Below, piece after piece: positions 29,019-39,414 of a stretch of 64,000 nt of DNA. How positions within the stretch are numbered: position 1 is the first letter of the stretch; each line of letters begins with the position of its first letter. The notes under the pieces were generated by a model. The model was not told the DNA's origin and ran no database searches. It saw nothing but the letters and a program-made list of their open reading frames with translations. Position numbers and translations under genes: made by a program. The stretch lies in the NCBI GenBank assembly GCA_963700955.1, contig CAVOZH010000010.1, positions 112,240-176,239 of the forward strand, in the 5' to 3' direction. The stretch comes from Nocardioides_C sp963700955 (GTDB lineage Bacteria; Actinomycetota; Actinomycetes; Propionibacteriales; Nocardioidaceae).

Positions 29019-29884
29019 GCTGCTTCCTCCCGTCCGAACAGGCCGGCCGGGCGCACGAGCACCACGACAGCCATGAGGGCGAAGATCAGGATCTGGGCGT
29101 AGGTCGGCGCGTAGGCCTGTCCGAACGCCTCGACGAGACCGACCAGGAAGCCGGCCACGACGGCTCCGAAGATGGAGCCCAGCCCGCCGATCACGACGAC
29201 GGCGAACAGGATGATGATGAAGTTGCTGCCCATGTCGGCGGTGATCGCCCGGAAGGGCGCGGCCAGGACGCCGGCCAGCCCCGCGAGCGCGACGCCGAAG
29301 CCGAAGACCGGAGTGACCCACCGCCCGACGTTGATGCCGAGGGCACGGGCCAGGTCGGGCTTCTCGGTCGACGCGCGGACGATCATGCCGATCCTGGTGC
29401 GCGTCATGAGCAGCCAGACCAGGATGCAGACGACCAGCGAGAAGACGAGGACGAACACCTGGTACTTCGGCAGCCCGACCCCCAGCAGCTCGAACTGGCC
29501 CCGGAGCACCTCGGGCTTCTGGTAGGGGAGGCCGGAGACGCCGTACCGCCGCTTGACCAGGTCGACCAGCAGCAGGGTGAGGCCGAAGGTGAGCAGGAAG
29601 TTGTACAGCGGGTCCAGCGGTAACAGCCACTGCACGAGCAGCCGCTCGATGACCACGCCGAACACGAACATGAGCAGGGGGACGACGAGCAGCGACGCCC
29701 ACAGCCCCAGATCCAGCGTGTCCAGCAGCACCGCGGCCGTGACCGCGCCGAGCATGTAGAACGCGCCGTGCGCGAAGTTCACCACGCCGAGCACGCCGAA
29801 GATGATGGCAAGGCCGAGTGCGGCCAGGGCGTAGAAGCTCCCGGCCGCCAGGCCCTGCACCGTGTACTGGAGGACTGCGTTCAT
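29015..29884 (-). CDS. livH: Branched-chain amino acid-type ABC transporter permease (LivH)
   Basis: A 289-residue permease. ATG at 29884 is preceded by AAGGAAG. The hallmark 'GSFYALAALGLAIIFGVLGVVNFAHG' region is at residues 12–37, and 'MIVRASTEKPDLARALGINV' forms the coupling loop to the ATPases. About eight helices are visible. It forms a heterodimer with LivM. It lies 64 bases after the binding-protein gene. Confidence 0.9.
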   Translation of the reverse strand: MNAVLQYTVQGLAAGSFYALAALGLAIIFGVLGVVNFAHGAFYMLGAVTAAVLLDTLDLGLWASLLVVPLLMFVFGVVIERLLVQWLLPLDPLYNFLLTFGLTLLLVDLVKRRYGVSGLPYQKPEVLRGQFELLGVGLPKYQVFVLVFSLVVCILVWLLMTRTRIGMIVRASTEKPDLARALGINVGRWVTPVFGFGVALAGLAGVLAAPFRAITADMGSNFIIILFAVVVIGGLGSIFGAVVAGFLVGLVEAFGQAYAPTYAQILIFALMAVVVLVRPAGLFGREEAA

Positions 29885-29948
29885 GACTTCCTTCTCGTGG
29901 TTGGCGCCCCGGGCCACCTCACATGACCCGGGGCACCACTGACCCCCG

Positions 29949-31193
29949 TCAGCTCATCGAGCAGCCGGACTCCGACGCCGGCATGAACGCCTGGTCTGCG
30001 GGGATCGTGCTGACGATGTCCTCGTAGTCCCAGTCCTCCTTGACGTCGCCCGGCTGCTTCACCTTGGCCAGGTAGGCGTCGTGGATCACGTTGTGGTCCT
30101 CCTTGCGGACCTCGCCGTTGCGGAGGAACACGTCGTCGATCTTCTTGCCCTCGAGCTCGGAGACGACCTTGTCGGCGTTGTCGGTGCCGGCCGCCTGGAC
30201 GGCCTCGAGGTAGTTGAACGCCGCCGAGTAGTTGCCGGCGTGGGCGAACGACGGGCGCTGGCCGGTCTTCTCCTTGAAGCGGTCGGCGAACTCGCGGTTC
30301 TTGTCGTCCATGTTCCAGTACCACGCGTCGGTGAACTGGGTCCCCGCGAACTGGTCGACGCCGAGCGAGTGGATGTCGGTGATGAACATCAGACCCACGG
30401 CGAGCTCGATGCCCTTGTCGCGCAGGCCCGCCTCGTTGAACTGCTTGACGAAGTTGATCAGGTCGCCACCGGCCTGCATCGTGCCGATCACGTCCGGGTT
30501 GCTCGAGGCGGCCTTGGTGAGGAACGTCGCGAAGTTGTCGTTCGGGAACGGTGTGGCGATGGTGCCCTGCACCTTCCCGCCGGCCCCGTCGACCGCCTTG
30601 CTGAAGGACTTCACCATGTCCTGCCCGAAGGCGTAGTCCGGGTAGACCAGCTGCCAGTTCTTCCCGCCGTTCTTGGTCACGGTCGTGCCCGTGCCGTTGG
30701 CCAGCATGTAGGTGTCGTAGGCCCAGTGGAAGGTGTACTTGTTGCAGGAGGCGCCGGTCAGCTCGGTGGTGCCTGCGCCGATGTCGATGAAGAGCTTCTT
30801 CTTGGCCTTCGCCTGGCTCGCGACGGCGAGTGCGGCCGACGACGTCGGCACGTCGAGGATGACGTCGGCGCCCTCGCGGTCGTAGAGCTCCTGAGCCTTG
30901 GTGTTGGCGATCTCGGGGTCGTTCTGGTGGTCGGCCGAGGTCACCTCGATGTCCTTGACGACCGCCTTGTCGCCGTACTTCTTCTTGTAGTCGGCGACGG
31001 CCATCTCGACGGCCTTCACGCTGTTCGGCCCCGAGACGTCCTTGTAGACGCCGGACTGGTCGTTGAGGACCGCGAGGACCACCTTGTCGTCGGTGAAGTC
31101 TCCCCCGGATGCGCTCGGGCCGCCGCCACACGCGCTCAGGGTCAGCGCGCCCGAGATCAAGGCAGCCGCTCCAGCTGCGAACTTCTTGCTCAT
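29949..31193 (-). CDS. ABC transporter substrate-binding lipoprotein (Liv-type)
   Basis: A 414-residue extracytoplasmic binding protein (type I periplasmic-binding fold). The N terminus is a lipoprotein signal with lipobox 'LSAC' and the modified Cys at about residue 22. A Gly/Ser linker and 'VVLAVLNDQSGVYKDVSGPNSVKAVEMAV' follow, as in amino acid/amide-binding homologues. 'GTTELTGASCNKYTFHWAYDT' is in the hinge region. The sequence suggests small organic acids or amides rather than Leu/Ile/Val specifically, but this is not decisive. It is placed between livF and livH, so the whole import system is one operon. Confidence 0.9.
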   Translation of the reverse strand: MSKKFAAGAAALISGALTLSACGGGPSASGGDFTDDKVVLAVLNDQSGVYKDVSGPNSVKAVEMAVADYKKKYGDKAVVKDIEVTSADHQNDPEIANTKAQELYDREGADVILDVPTSSAALAVASQAKAKKKLFIDIGAGTTELTGASCNKYTFHWAYDTYMLANGTGTTVTKNGGKNWQLVYPDYAFGQDMVKSFSKAVDGAGGKVQGTIATPFPNDNFATFLTKAASSNPDVIGTMQAGGDLINFVKQFNEAGLRDKGIELAVGLMFITDIHSLGVDQFAGTQFTDAWYWNMDDKNREFADRFKEKTGQRPSFAHAGNYSAAFNYLEAVQAAGTDNADKVVSELEGKKIDDVFLRNGEVRKEDHNVIHDAYLAKVKQPGDVKEDWDYEDIVSTIPADQAFMPASESGCSMS

Positions 31194-31227
31194 TCGATGT
31201 TCCTCTTCTCGTGTTGTGCTTCGGCGT

Positions 31228-31912
31228 TCAGATGCCCAGGTGCTCGAGCAGCTCTTCCTCGCGCTCGACGAACTCGCTGTTGTCGAGGGACTCGACCACG
31301 CGGCCCTGCGTCAGCAGGTAGTGGCGGTCCGCGACGGTCGCTGCGAACTTCACGTTCTGCTCGATCAGCAGCACGCCGGCTCCGGCCTCCTTGACCTCGC
31401 GGATGATCTCGCCGATCCGGGCGACGATCACCGGTGCGAGCCCTTCGGAAGGTTCGTCGAGCAGGAGGAGGCGCGCGCCGGTGCGGAGCACTCGTGCGAT
31501 CGCCAGCATCTGCTGCTCCCCGCCGGAGAGCGTCGTCCCGGGTGCTCGGCGGCGGTCGGCGAGGACCGGGAAGGCGCCGTAGACGCGGTCGAGAGCCCAG
31601 GCCCGGTCGGAGACCTTCGGGGGCAGGAGCAGGTTCTCCTCGACCGTCAGGTTCGCGTAGACGCCGCGGTCGTCCTGGACCCAGCCCATGCCCGCACGAG
31701 CCCGCTTGTGCGCGGGCACACCGGTCATCTCCGTGCCGAGGAAGTCGATGCTCCCCTCGACCTGGCGGTGCAGGCCGATCAGGCTGCGCAGCACGGTGGT
31801 CTTGCCTGCCCCGTTGCGGCCGACGAGGGTGACGACCTCTCCGTCGGCGACCCTCAGGCTGACCTCGTGCAGCGCCTGCGCCTCGCCGTACCAGGCCTTC
31901 AGGTTCTGGACC

Positions 31913-31920
<8 letters not shown>
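31228..31920 (-). CDS. livF: ABC transporter ATP-binding protein (LivF)
   Basis: A 230-residue ATPase. Walker A 'GRNGAGKTT' is at about residues 34–42, Q-loop 'GWVQDD', signature 'LSGGEQQ' near 132, Walker B 'LLLLDEPSEGL' near 152 and the H-loop region 'LLIEQNVKFA'. It pairs with LivG as the ATPase heterodimer. It overlaps the end of livG by 8 bases, so it is translationally coupled. Confidence 0.93.
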
Positions 31921-32677
<757 letters not shown>

Positions 32678-32818
32678 TCCGTTCCTTCCTGCAAGGAGCC
32701 CGCCCGGGCGCTACCTGGCTCGGGCTTTGGCGTAACGCTAGGAACCTCCCAGTCGACCGGCCATAGTGACGGACGCCACATTCGTCCAGGGCGAGATGTC
32801 GGTTGCCACCACTGCCGC

Positions 32819-34801
32819 TCAGCGGCGGCCCGGAGCCGAGCGCTCGGCCGCCAGGTCCACGAACGGACGGAGCAGGGTGGCGTCATCCACGGCGTCGGGG
32901 TTCGCCACCCGCTCCGGCGGCGCACCCTGGAGGATCCGCTTGACCGGCACCTCGAGCTTCTTGCCGGTGCGGGTGTGCGGGATGCCCGGGACGGCGATCA
33001 CCTCGTCGGGGACGTGGCGCGGCGACGCCTGCTCCCGGATCGCGCGCCTGATCCGCTCCACGAGGGCGTCGTCGAGCGGCCGCCCCTCGTCGAGGACCAC
33101 GAACAGCGGCATCCAGTACGTCCCGTCGGCCTGCTCCGCGCCGATGACCAGGGCCTCGGTGACCTCGGGGACGGTCTCGACCGCGGCGTAGATGTCGGCG
33201 CTCCCCATGCGGACGCCGTTGCGGTTGAGCGTGGAGTCCGAGCGGCCGTGGATCACGACGCTGCCGAGCTGGGTGATCGTGATCCAGTCGCCCTGGCGCC
33301 ATGCACCGGGGAAGGTGGAGAAGTACGCCTCGGTGTAGCGGCTCCGGTCCGGGTCGTCCCAGAGGCACACCGGCATGCTCGGCATCGGGCGGTGTACGAC
33401 GAGCTCGCCGACCTCGTCGTACACGGGGTGGCCGTGCTCGTCCCACGCCTCCATCGCCACGCCGAGGCAGCGGACCGAGATCTCGCCGGGCCGGATCGGG
33501 ACGGTCGGCGCCCCTCCGACGAAGGCGCCGGCGATGTCGGTCCCGCCACTCATCGACCACAGCGGCAGTCCGCCGACGTGTTCGCGGGCCCATCGGTGGA
33601 GGTACGGCGCGAGCGGCGAACCGGTCGAGCCCATGGCCCGGAGCCGTGAGAGGTCGAAGTCCTCGGCGGGACGGACGCCGCCGTTCTCCGAGGCCTGGAG
33701 GTACCCCGGGCTCGTCCCGAAGAAGGTGATCCCGTGCTCGGCGACCAGACGCCACAGGGTCGAGGCGTCAGGGTAGGTCGGCGAGCCGTCGTAGCAGAGG
33801 ATGCTGCCGCCGGTGACGAGCGTGGAGAGCTGGAGGTTCCACATGACCCAGCTCGGCGAGGTGTACCAGAACACCCGGTCCTCGGCACGGAGGTCCCAGT
33901 GCAGCACCATCTGCTTGAGCGTCTCCACGAGGAACCCGCCGTGGCCGTGCACGAGCCCCTTGGGCAGGCCGGTGGTGCCCGACGAGAACAGCACCCACAT
34001 GGGGTGGTCGAAGGCCACGACCACCGGGTCGGGCGTGGGCGTGGCGGTCCCGGCCACCGCCTCCTCCCACGGCAGCAAGTCGCCCGAGGTCAGGGCACGG
34101 AGCCGGCTCACCAGGATCACGTGCTCGACCGTGCCGAGCCCTTCGCGGATCTCGTCGACTGCCTCGACCCGGCTGTGCTCGCGGCCGTTGAACCGGTAGC
34201 CGTCGGCGGTGAACAGCACCTTGGGCCGGAGCTGAGCGAAGCGGTCCACGACGGCCGACGGGGCGTAGTCCTGCCCGACCGAGGACCAGATCGCGCCCAG
34301 CGAGGCGGTCGCCAGGTAGGCCACGACGGACTCACCGATGTTCGGGAGGTACCCCGCGACGACGTCACCGGTCCGGACCCCGAGCCGCGTGAGCGTCGAT
34401 GCCAGGGACGCCACCTGCGAGCGCATCTCACCCCAGGTCAGGCGGGAGACGGCTCCTGACTCGTCGACGCTCACGATCGCGACCGCGTCGGGCGCGCCCT
34501 GGGCGAGGAGGTAGCCGGCGAAGTTCACGTGTGCGCCCGGGAACCACTGCGCCCCGGGCATCGTGTCGTTCCCCAGCACGGCCTCGTAGCCGCTGATCTC
34601 GTCGAGGTCGAAGAACTCCCACAGGGCGGCCCAGAACCCCTCGAGGTCGGTGACCGACCACTGCCAGAGGGCGTTGTAGTCGTCGAAGGTCAGCCCGCGG
34701 GTCGTGCGCAGGAAGTCCTGGAACCTCGTGAGGTTCGCGCGGCCCACACCCTCCTCCGACGGCTCCCACAACGGCGCCTCGTGCGACGTACCAGCGGTCA
34801 T
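32819..34801 (-). CDS. Acetoacetate--CoA ligase
   Basis: A 660-residue AMP-forming ligase converting acetoacetate to acetoacetyl-CoA. Length and motifs fit acetoacetyl-CoA synthetases, not acetate ligases: 'GAIWSSVGQDYAPSAVVDRFAQ', 'LFSSGTTGLPKGLVHGHGG' (near 263), 'WYTSPSWVMWN', 'GTSPGYLQASE', 'GRSDSTLNRNGVRMGS' and the catalytic lysine in 'THTRTGKKLEVPVK'-type context near 620. It is separated by 4 bases from the upstream acyl-CoA ligase and so is probably in the same operon. With bdhA it completes ketone-body use. Confidence 0.92.
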   Translation of the reverse strand: MTAGTSHEAPLWEPSEEGVGRANLTRFQDFLRTTRGLTFDDYNALWQWSVTDLEGFWAALWEFFDLDEISGYEAVLGNDTMPGAQWFPGAHVNFAGYLLAQGAPDAVAIVSVDESGAVSRLTWGEMRSQVASLASTLTRLGVRTGDVVAGYLPNIGESVVAYLATASLGAIWSSVGQDYAPSAVVDRFAQLRPKVLFTADGYRFNGREHSRVEAVDEIREGLGTVEHVILVSRLRALTSGDLLPWEEAVAGTATPTPDPVVVAFDHPMWVLFSSGTTGLPKGLVHGHGGFLVETLKQMVLHWDLRAEDRVFWYTSPSWVMWNLQLSTLVTGGSILCYDGSPTYPDASTLWRLVAEHGITFFGTSPGYLQASENGGVRPAEDFDLSRLRAMGSTGSPLAPYLHRWAREHVGGLPLWSMSGGTDIAGAFVGGAPTVPIRPGEISVRCLGVAMEAWDEHGHPVYDEVGELVVHRPMPSMPVCLWDDPDRSRYTEAYFSTFPGAWRQGDWITITQLGSVVIHGRSDSTLNRNGVRMGSADIYAAVETVPEVTEALVIGAEQADGTYWMPLFVVLDEGRPLDDALVERIRRAIREQASPRHVPDEVIAVPGIPHTRTGKKLEVPVKRILQGAPPERVANPDAVDDATLLRPFVDLAAERSAPGRR

Positions 34802-34805
34802 GTCG

Positions 34806-36404
34806 TCATCTCTCCTTGAGCTCCCTGCGGAGGATCTTCCCCGTCGCCGTCTTCGGCAGGTCGTCGAGGAACTCGATCGTGCGGGGACACTTGTACGCCG
34901 ACAGGTTCTCGCGACAGTGCGCCTGGAGCTCCTCGGCGGTGACGCTCTGGCCGTTCCGGAGCGTCACGAAGGCCTGGACGGACTCGCCCTGGTAGTCGTC
35001 GGGGCGCCCCACGACCGCGGCCTCCCGCACGGCCGGGTGGAGGTACAGGACGTCCTCGACCTCGCGTGGCCAGACCTTGTATCCGCTCACCACGAGGAGG
35101 TCCTTCTTGCGGTCGACCACGAAGATCCAGCCGTCCTCGTCCATCACCCCGACGTCGCCCGTGTGAAGTCCTGCGGGACGGAACGCGTTGGCGGTCTCCT
35201 CCGGCCGGTTCCAGTAGCCGGTCCCGACGGAGGGTCCGCGCACGACCATCTCGCCGGCCGTCCCGGCAGGGAGCTCGGCGCCGTCCTCGCCTACGACCGT
35301 GACGTGGGTGCCGGGGAGTGCGACACCGATGGAGAGTGCCCCTGACGTCTCGTCGACCGGTGCGCGAGCTCCTCGCGGTACGGCGATGCAGGCGGACGTG
35401 CTCTCGGTGAGGCCGTAGATGTTGTGGATGTAGACGCCGAAGTCCCGCTCGTACCTCTCCACCACGGTCTCCGGGACCGGCGCTCCCCCGCTGAAGCAGG
35501 TGCTCATCCGGGCCATCGCCTCGTTGCCGGGCTCGGCGTGGTCGGCGAGCGCGATGAACGCCGTGATCGCACCGATCGTGAACGTCGGCCGGTAGCGGTC
35601 GAGCAGGCTCAGCACCGTCGCCGGGTCGAACCGGTAGGTGAGGACCATCGGGATGCCGTTCCCGAGCGCGACGGCGAGGTGGAGGCCGAGCCCGGTGATG
35701 TGGAAGAACGGCGCGGTCGTGAGGATCCGGTCCGCCTCGGTCAGCCCGAACCACTCGCCCGACACGACTGCCTGGTAGGTGAGGTTCGCGTGCGTGCTCA
35801 TCGACCCCTTGGAGGGGCCGGTCGTCCCGGACGTGTAGGTCAGCAGAGCGACGTCGTCAGGTCCCGGCTCGCTCGTCGTACCCAGCGGGCCGCCGTCCAC
35901 CAGGCTCTCGACGGTGGACGCACCACCGACTGACGGTGTTCCGGACGACCACGGCCCCGGCATGTCCCCGGCGAAGTCGCTCGGGAGAGACCAGACGACT
36001 TCGAGGTCCCGTCCCGACCGGTCCCGGGCCTCGTCGACCAGCCCCTGCATCTCGGGGTGGCAGACGAACACCCGCGGATCGCAGTCATCGAGCAGGTGCG
36101 AGAGCTCCTTGCCGCGGAGCATCGGGTTGACCGGCACCACGATCGCGCCCAGCTTCCAGGCGGCCAGCAGACAGATCGGGAAGGCAGGGGTGTTCTGGAG
36201 TGAGATCGCCACGCGGTCCCCCTGCCAGACGCCCAGGCTTGCCAGCCCCCGCGCGGCCGCGTCGCTCAACCGGTCGAGCTCGCCACGGCTGATGTCGCGG
36301 CCGAAGTAGTGCATCGATGGAGCGTCTGGCGCATCGGCCACCCGTTCGCGGAACATGGACAGCACGGTGGTCGCAGGCAGCGGTGGCATCGGCTGGTCGC
36401 TCAT
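34806..36404 (-). CDS. Long-chain-type acyl-CoA ligase (FadD-like)
   Basis: A 532-residue ANL ligase with 'LTYTSGTTGPSKGSMSTH' (about residues 186–203), 'IYGLTEST' near 316, 'AGLHTGDVGVMDEDG' near 400, 'DRKKDLLVVSGYKVWPREVE' near 417 and the catalytic lysine in 'TATGKILRREL' near 522. ATG start at 36404. It precedes the acetoacetate ligase with a 4-base gap. The substrate is undetermined; medium-chain or aromatic acids are possible. Confidence 0.9.
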   Translation of the reverse strand: MSDQPMPPLPATTVLSMFRERVADAPDAPSMHYFGRDISRGELDRLSDAAARGLASLGVWQGDRVAISLQNTPAFPICLLAAWKLGAIVVPVNPMLRGKELSHLLDDCDPRVFVCHPEMQGLVDEARDRSGRDLEVVWSLPSDFAGDMPGPWSSGTPSVGGASTVESLVDGGPLGTTSEPGPDDVALLTYTSGTTGPSKGSMSTHANLTYQAVVSGEWFGLTEADRILTTAPFFHITGLGLHLAVALGNGIPMVLTYRFDPATVLSLLDRYRPTFTIGAITAFIALADHAEPGNEAMARMSTCFSGGAPVPETVVERYERDFGVYIHNIYGLTESTSACIAVPRGARAPVDETSGALSIGVALPGTHVTVVGEDGAELPAGTAGEMVVRGPSVGTGYWNRPEETANAFRPAGLHTGDVGVMDEDGWIFVVDRKKDLLVVSGYKVWPREVEDVLYLHPAVREAAVVGRPDDYQGESVQAFVTLRNGQSVTAEELQAHCRENLSAYKCPRTIEFLDDLPKTATGKILRRELKER

Positions 36405-36481
36405 GTTCGGGAGGCTACGCGCACATGGTTCGGTGGCAGAAGGGTAAGAATCGGTCCGACGGCCAACCTGGGGAGGGACCT

Positions 36482-36703
36482 ATGGCGAGAGATGACGCGT
36501 ACGACGTACGCCGCGAGATTCTTCGAGTGCTGATGGGCAAGATCGCGAGCGACACCTATCCCTCGGCGACCATGATGGACATGGCTGAGCAGCTGCTCAC
36601 GCCGCAAGAGGTCCCGGCCTACGCCGAGCTGCTGATGCAGAAGATCCGCGAAGACAGGTTCCCCAGCCTCCCGATGCTCGCCCGGGTCCAGGCACTCACC
36701 TGA
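36482..36703 (+). CDS. Small conserved-looking protein, function unknown
   Basis: A 73-residue protein starting at ATG 36482, with a strong SD (GGGGAGGGACCT) just upstream. The sequence is balanced in composition and helical, with 'DDAYDVRREILRVLMGKIASD' at the N terminus and 'LLTPQEVPAYAELLMQKIREDRFPS' in the second half. I do not recognise the family. Its own SD and amphipathic helices support a real gene. It is convergent with the TetR gene at 36714 and divergent from the acyl-CoA ligase at 36404. Confidence 0.6.
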   Translation: MARDDAYDVRREILRVLMGKIASDTYPSATMMDMAEQLLTPQEVPAYAELLMQKIREDRFPSLPMLARVQALT

Positions 36704-36713
36704 CGCGGCTCGG

Positions 36714-37280
36714 TCACGCCGACAGGGCGTGTACGACGAGCGAGGCGAGCTCGGCGTACGCCTCCGCGTCGGACATCTCCAACCGCGCGAACATCTCACC
36801 CCGCTGGATCTCGAACATCGCCACCGCGGCGATCTCGGCGACGAACGCCGCATGCACCGGGCGGAACGCCCCCGCCGTCACGCCCTCGGCGATCAGCGCG
36901 CGGATCCGGTCCGCTGCCGCGGCGGTGTTCTGCCGGTAGACCGCTGCCGCCGGCGCGAACGCCGACAGGTCGTCCATGAACACCCGTGACAGCGGCTGGA
37001 GGTACTCCGCGACCGCATGGAGGTAGGCCACGACCTTCTCGGAGGGGGCGGAGGCCGTGTCCACCCGTGCCTCGACGATGACCACCGCGGAGCGGAAGTA
37101 CTGCTTGACCACCTCGACGACCAGCTCCTGCTTGGTCGGTGCGAGCGCGTAGAGCGTGGTCTTGGAGCAGCGCAGTCGCTCCGCGAGGTCGTCGAGGGTG
37201 AACCGCGAGAACCCCTCGGCGGCCATCAGCGCGACGAGCCTGTCGAGGAGGTCGACCTGGCGGGCAGTACGACGGGACAT
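36714..37280 (-). CDS. TetR/AcrR-family transcriptional regulator
   Basis: A 188-residue regulator with start at ATG 37280; the frame upstream is antisense and non-coding. The helix-turn-helix spans about residues 5–50 ('LDDLAERLRCSKTTLYALAPTKQELV'). The C-terminal ligand domain is typical of the family, and the ligand is unknown. It is divergent from the acyl-CoA dehydrogenase/SDR pair at 37384–39332. A palindrome lies 9 bases from its start, so autorepression and control of that pair are likely. Confidence 0.88.
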   Translation of the reverse strand: MSRRTARQVDLLDRLVALMAAEGFSRFTLDDLAERLRCSKTTLYALAPTKQELVVEVVKQYFRSAVVIVEARVDTASAPSEKVVAYLHAVAEYLQPLSRVFMDDLSAFAPAAAVYRQNTAAAADRIRALIAEGVTAGAFRPVHAAFVAEIAAVAMFEIQRGEMFARLEMSDAEAYAELASLVVHALSA

Positions 37281-37288
37281 GGCGTGAT

Positions 37289-37306
37289 CGTACTCACAAC
37301 AGTACG
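37289..37306. promoter_or_regulatory. Putative TetR operator
   Basis: CGTACT-N6-AGTACG is a perfect 6-bp-arm palindrome. It is in the divergent gap between the TetR gene (start 37280) and the acyl-CoA dehydrogenase gene (start 37384), the expected position for its operator. Confidence 0.55.
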
Positions 37307-37383
37307 CTCGGACTGGCCGCAGTATCATTTCGACGCAGCGCCCTACCCCCGCCGCCCCAGCCCCAGCCCGCGAAGGACTGTCT

Positions 37384-38574
37384 ATGCCTGCCACCCGTGT
37401 CATGCCGACCGACGAGGCCGCGGACCTGATCGCGCTCACCCGCGACCTCGTCGACAAGGAGCTCGCGCCTCCGGTCGCGGCGGCGGAGGCGACCGAGACC
37501 TTCCCGCGCGAGGTGTTCCGGACGCTGGGCCGGGCCGGCCTGCTGAGCCTCCCCTACCCCGAGGAGTACGGCGGAGGTGGTCAGCCGTACGAGGTCTACC
37601 TCCAGGTCCTGGAGGAGATCGGCGCCGTGTGGTCGTCCGTCGGGGTCGGCGTCTCGGTGCACGCGCTGTCGTGCTTCGGCCTGTTCACCCGCGGCACCGA
37701 GGAGCAGAAGCAGCGCTGGCTCCCGGACATGCTGAGCGGCGAGCAGCTCGGGGCGTACTGCCTCTCCGAGGCCCACGCCGGATCCGACCCCGCGGCGATG
37801 AGGGCGCGGGCGGTCCGCGACGGCGACGAGTACGTCCTCAACGGCGCCAAGGCGTGGACCACCCACGGCGGCCACGCGGACTTCTACAAGGTGATGGCCC
37901 GCACCAGCGACGACCGCAACGGCATCTCGTGCTTCCTCGTCCCGGCGGACACGCCGGGCCTCGTCGCCGACCCGCCCGAGCGCAAGATGGGCCTGACCGG
38001 GTCGGCCACCGCGACGATGCGGCTCGACAACGTGCGCATCCCCGTCGAGCGACGTCTCGGCGCGGAGGGCGACGGCCTTCGCATCGCGCTCGAGGGGCTC
38101 GACTCGGGTCGCCTCGGCATCGCCGCGGTGGCTACCGGGCTAGCACAGGGTGCGCTCGACACGGCAATCGTGTATGCCAAGGAGCGGGAGACCTTCGGCA
38201 AGCCGATCATCCACCACCAGGGACTCGCCTTCGTGCTCGCGGACATGGCCGCGGCCGTGGAGTCCGCCCGGGCGACCGTCCTGGCCGCGGCCCGGCGCAA
38301 GGACCAGGGGCTGCCGTTCAGCCGGGAGGCGAGCATCGCGAAGATGGTCGCCACCGACAACGCCATGAAGGTCACCACCGATGCGGTGCAGGTGCTCGGC
38401 GGGTACGGCTACACCCGCGACTTCCCGGTCGAGCGCTACATGCGCGAGGCCAAGGTGATGCAGATCTTCGAGGGCACGAACCAGATCCAGCGGATGGTGA
38501 TCGCCCGTCACCTCGACCGCGAGAACAGGGGCACGGTCACCGTCAGCCGCCCCACGACACAGGAGAACAACTGA
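37384..38574 (+). CDS. Acyl-CoA dehydrogenase
   Basis: A 396-residue FAD enzyme of the short/medium-chain acyl-CoA dehydrogenase type. 'YCLSEAHAGSDPAAM' is near 122, 'LNGAKAWTTHGG' near 154, 'ERETFGKPI' near 266, and the catalytic glutamate is in 'MQIFEGTNQIQRMVI' near 365, so it should be an active homotetramer. ATG 37384 follows a gap with a TetR operator. Its stop overlaps the next ATG by one base (TGATG). Confidence 0.93.
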   Translation: MPATRVMPTDEAADLIALTRDLVDKELAPPVAAAEATETFPREVFRTLGRAGLLSLPYPEEYGGGGQPYEVYLQVLEEIGAVWSSVGVGVSVHALSCFGLFTRGTEEQKQRWLPDMLSGEQLGAYCLSEAHAGSDPAAMRARAVRDGDEYVLNGAKAWTTHGGHADFYKVMARTSDDRNGISCFLVPADTPGLVADPPERKMGLTGSATATMRLDNVRIPVERRLGAEGDGLRIALEGLDSGRLGIAAVATGLAQGALDTAIVYAKERETFGKPIIHHQGLAFVLADMAAAVESARATVLAAARRKDQGLPFSREASIAKMVATDNAMKVTTDAVQVLGGYGYTRDFPVERYMREAKVMQIFEGTNQIQRMVIARHLDRENRGTVTVSRPTTQENN

Positions 38575-39332
38575 TGAAGCTCGACAACACCGCCGCGATC
38601 GTCACCGGAGGCGCCTCCGGCCTCGGCGCCGCGACGGCCGCCGCCCTGGCGAAGAACGGCGCGAGGGTCTTCGCCTTCGACCTCCCGCAGTCGATCGAGA
38701 ACGCTGCTGAGGTCGACGGCGTCGAGTACGTCGCGGTGGACGTCGCCGACGAGGAGCAGGTCCGCGCCGGCGTCGCACAGGCGGCAGCGTCCGACGTACC
38801 CCTGCGGACCGTCGTGAACTGCGCCGGGATCGGGCCGTCGATGCGGATCGTCGGCAAGAAGGGCGTCCACGACCTCGCCTTCTACGCCAAGGTCGTGCAG
38901 GTCAACCTGGTCGGCTCGTTCAACGTCCTCGCGCTCGCCGCGGAGGAGATCGCGAAGACCGACCCGCTCGAGTCCGACCAGCGCGGCGTCATCATCAACA
39001 CGGCCAGCATCGCGGCGTACGACGGGCAGGTCGGCCAGGCGGCGTACGCCTCCTCGAAGGGCGGCATCGTCGGGCTCACCCTGCCGGCTGCACGGGACCT
39101 CGCGCAGTACGGCATTCGCGTCTGCACGATCGCCCCCGGCATCGTCGAGACCCCGATGCTCGCGACGGTCAGCGACGAGTTCCGCGCCGGGCTCGCCGCG
39201 GGCGTGCCGTTCCCGCAGCGTCTCGGCCGACCCGACGAGTACGCCCGGCTCGCGCTCGCGATCGTCGACCACGACTACCTCAACGGCGAGGTAATCCGGA
39301 TGGACGGCGCCCTGCGCATGGCCCCCCGCTGA
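38574..39332 (+). CDS. SDR, 3-hydroxyacyl-CoA dehydrogenase type II-like
   Basis: A 252-residue SDR translationally coupled to the acyl-CoA dehydrogenase. 'TGGASGLGAATAAALAKNG' is near residue 11 and 'FDLPQS' after beta-2 suggests NAD. The catalytic 'NTASIAAYDGQVGQAAYASSKGG' lies near 140–160 and 'TIAPGIVETPML' near 182. The whole pattern resembles HSD17B10-type 3-hydroxyacyl-CoA dehydrogenases of isoleucine and short branched-chain acid degradation. Together the pair would carry out two beta-oxidation steps. Confidence 0.88.
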   Translation: MKLDNTAAIVTGGASGLGAATAAALAKNGARVFAFDLPQSIENAAEVDGVEYVAVDVADEEQVRAGVAQAAASDVPLRTVVNCAGIGPSMRIVGKKGVHDLAFYAKVVQVNLVGSFNVLALAAEEIAKTDPLESDQRGVIINTASIAAYDGQVGQAAYASSKGGIVGLTLPAARDLAQYGIRVCTIAPGIVETPMLATVSDEFRAGLAAGVPFPQRLGRPDEYARLALAIVDHDYLNGEVIRMDGALRMAPR

Positions 39333-39414
39333 CCGACCCTTGTAACGCGGGGTTATCGACGCTCCACAAGCGGTATGCCGCTCTGGATGCGTCCACAGCA
39401 CTTAGGAAGAAAGC

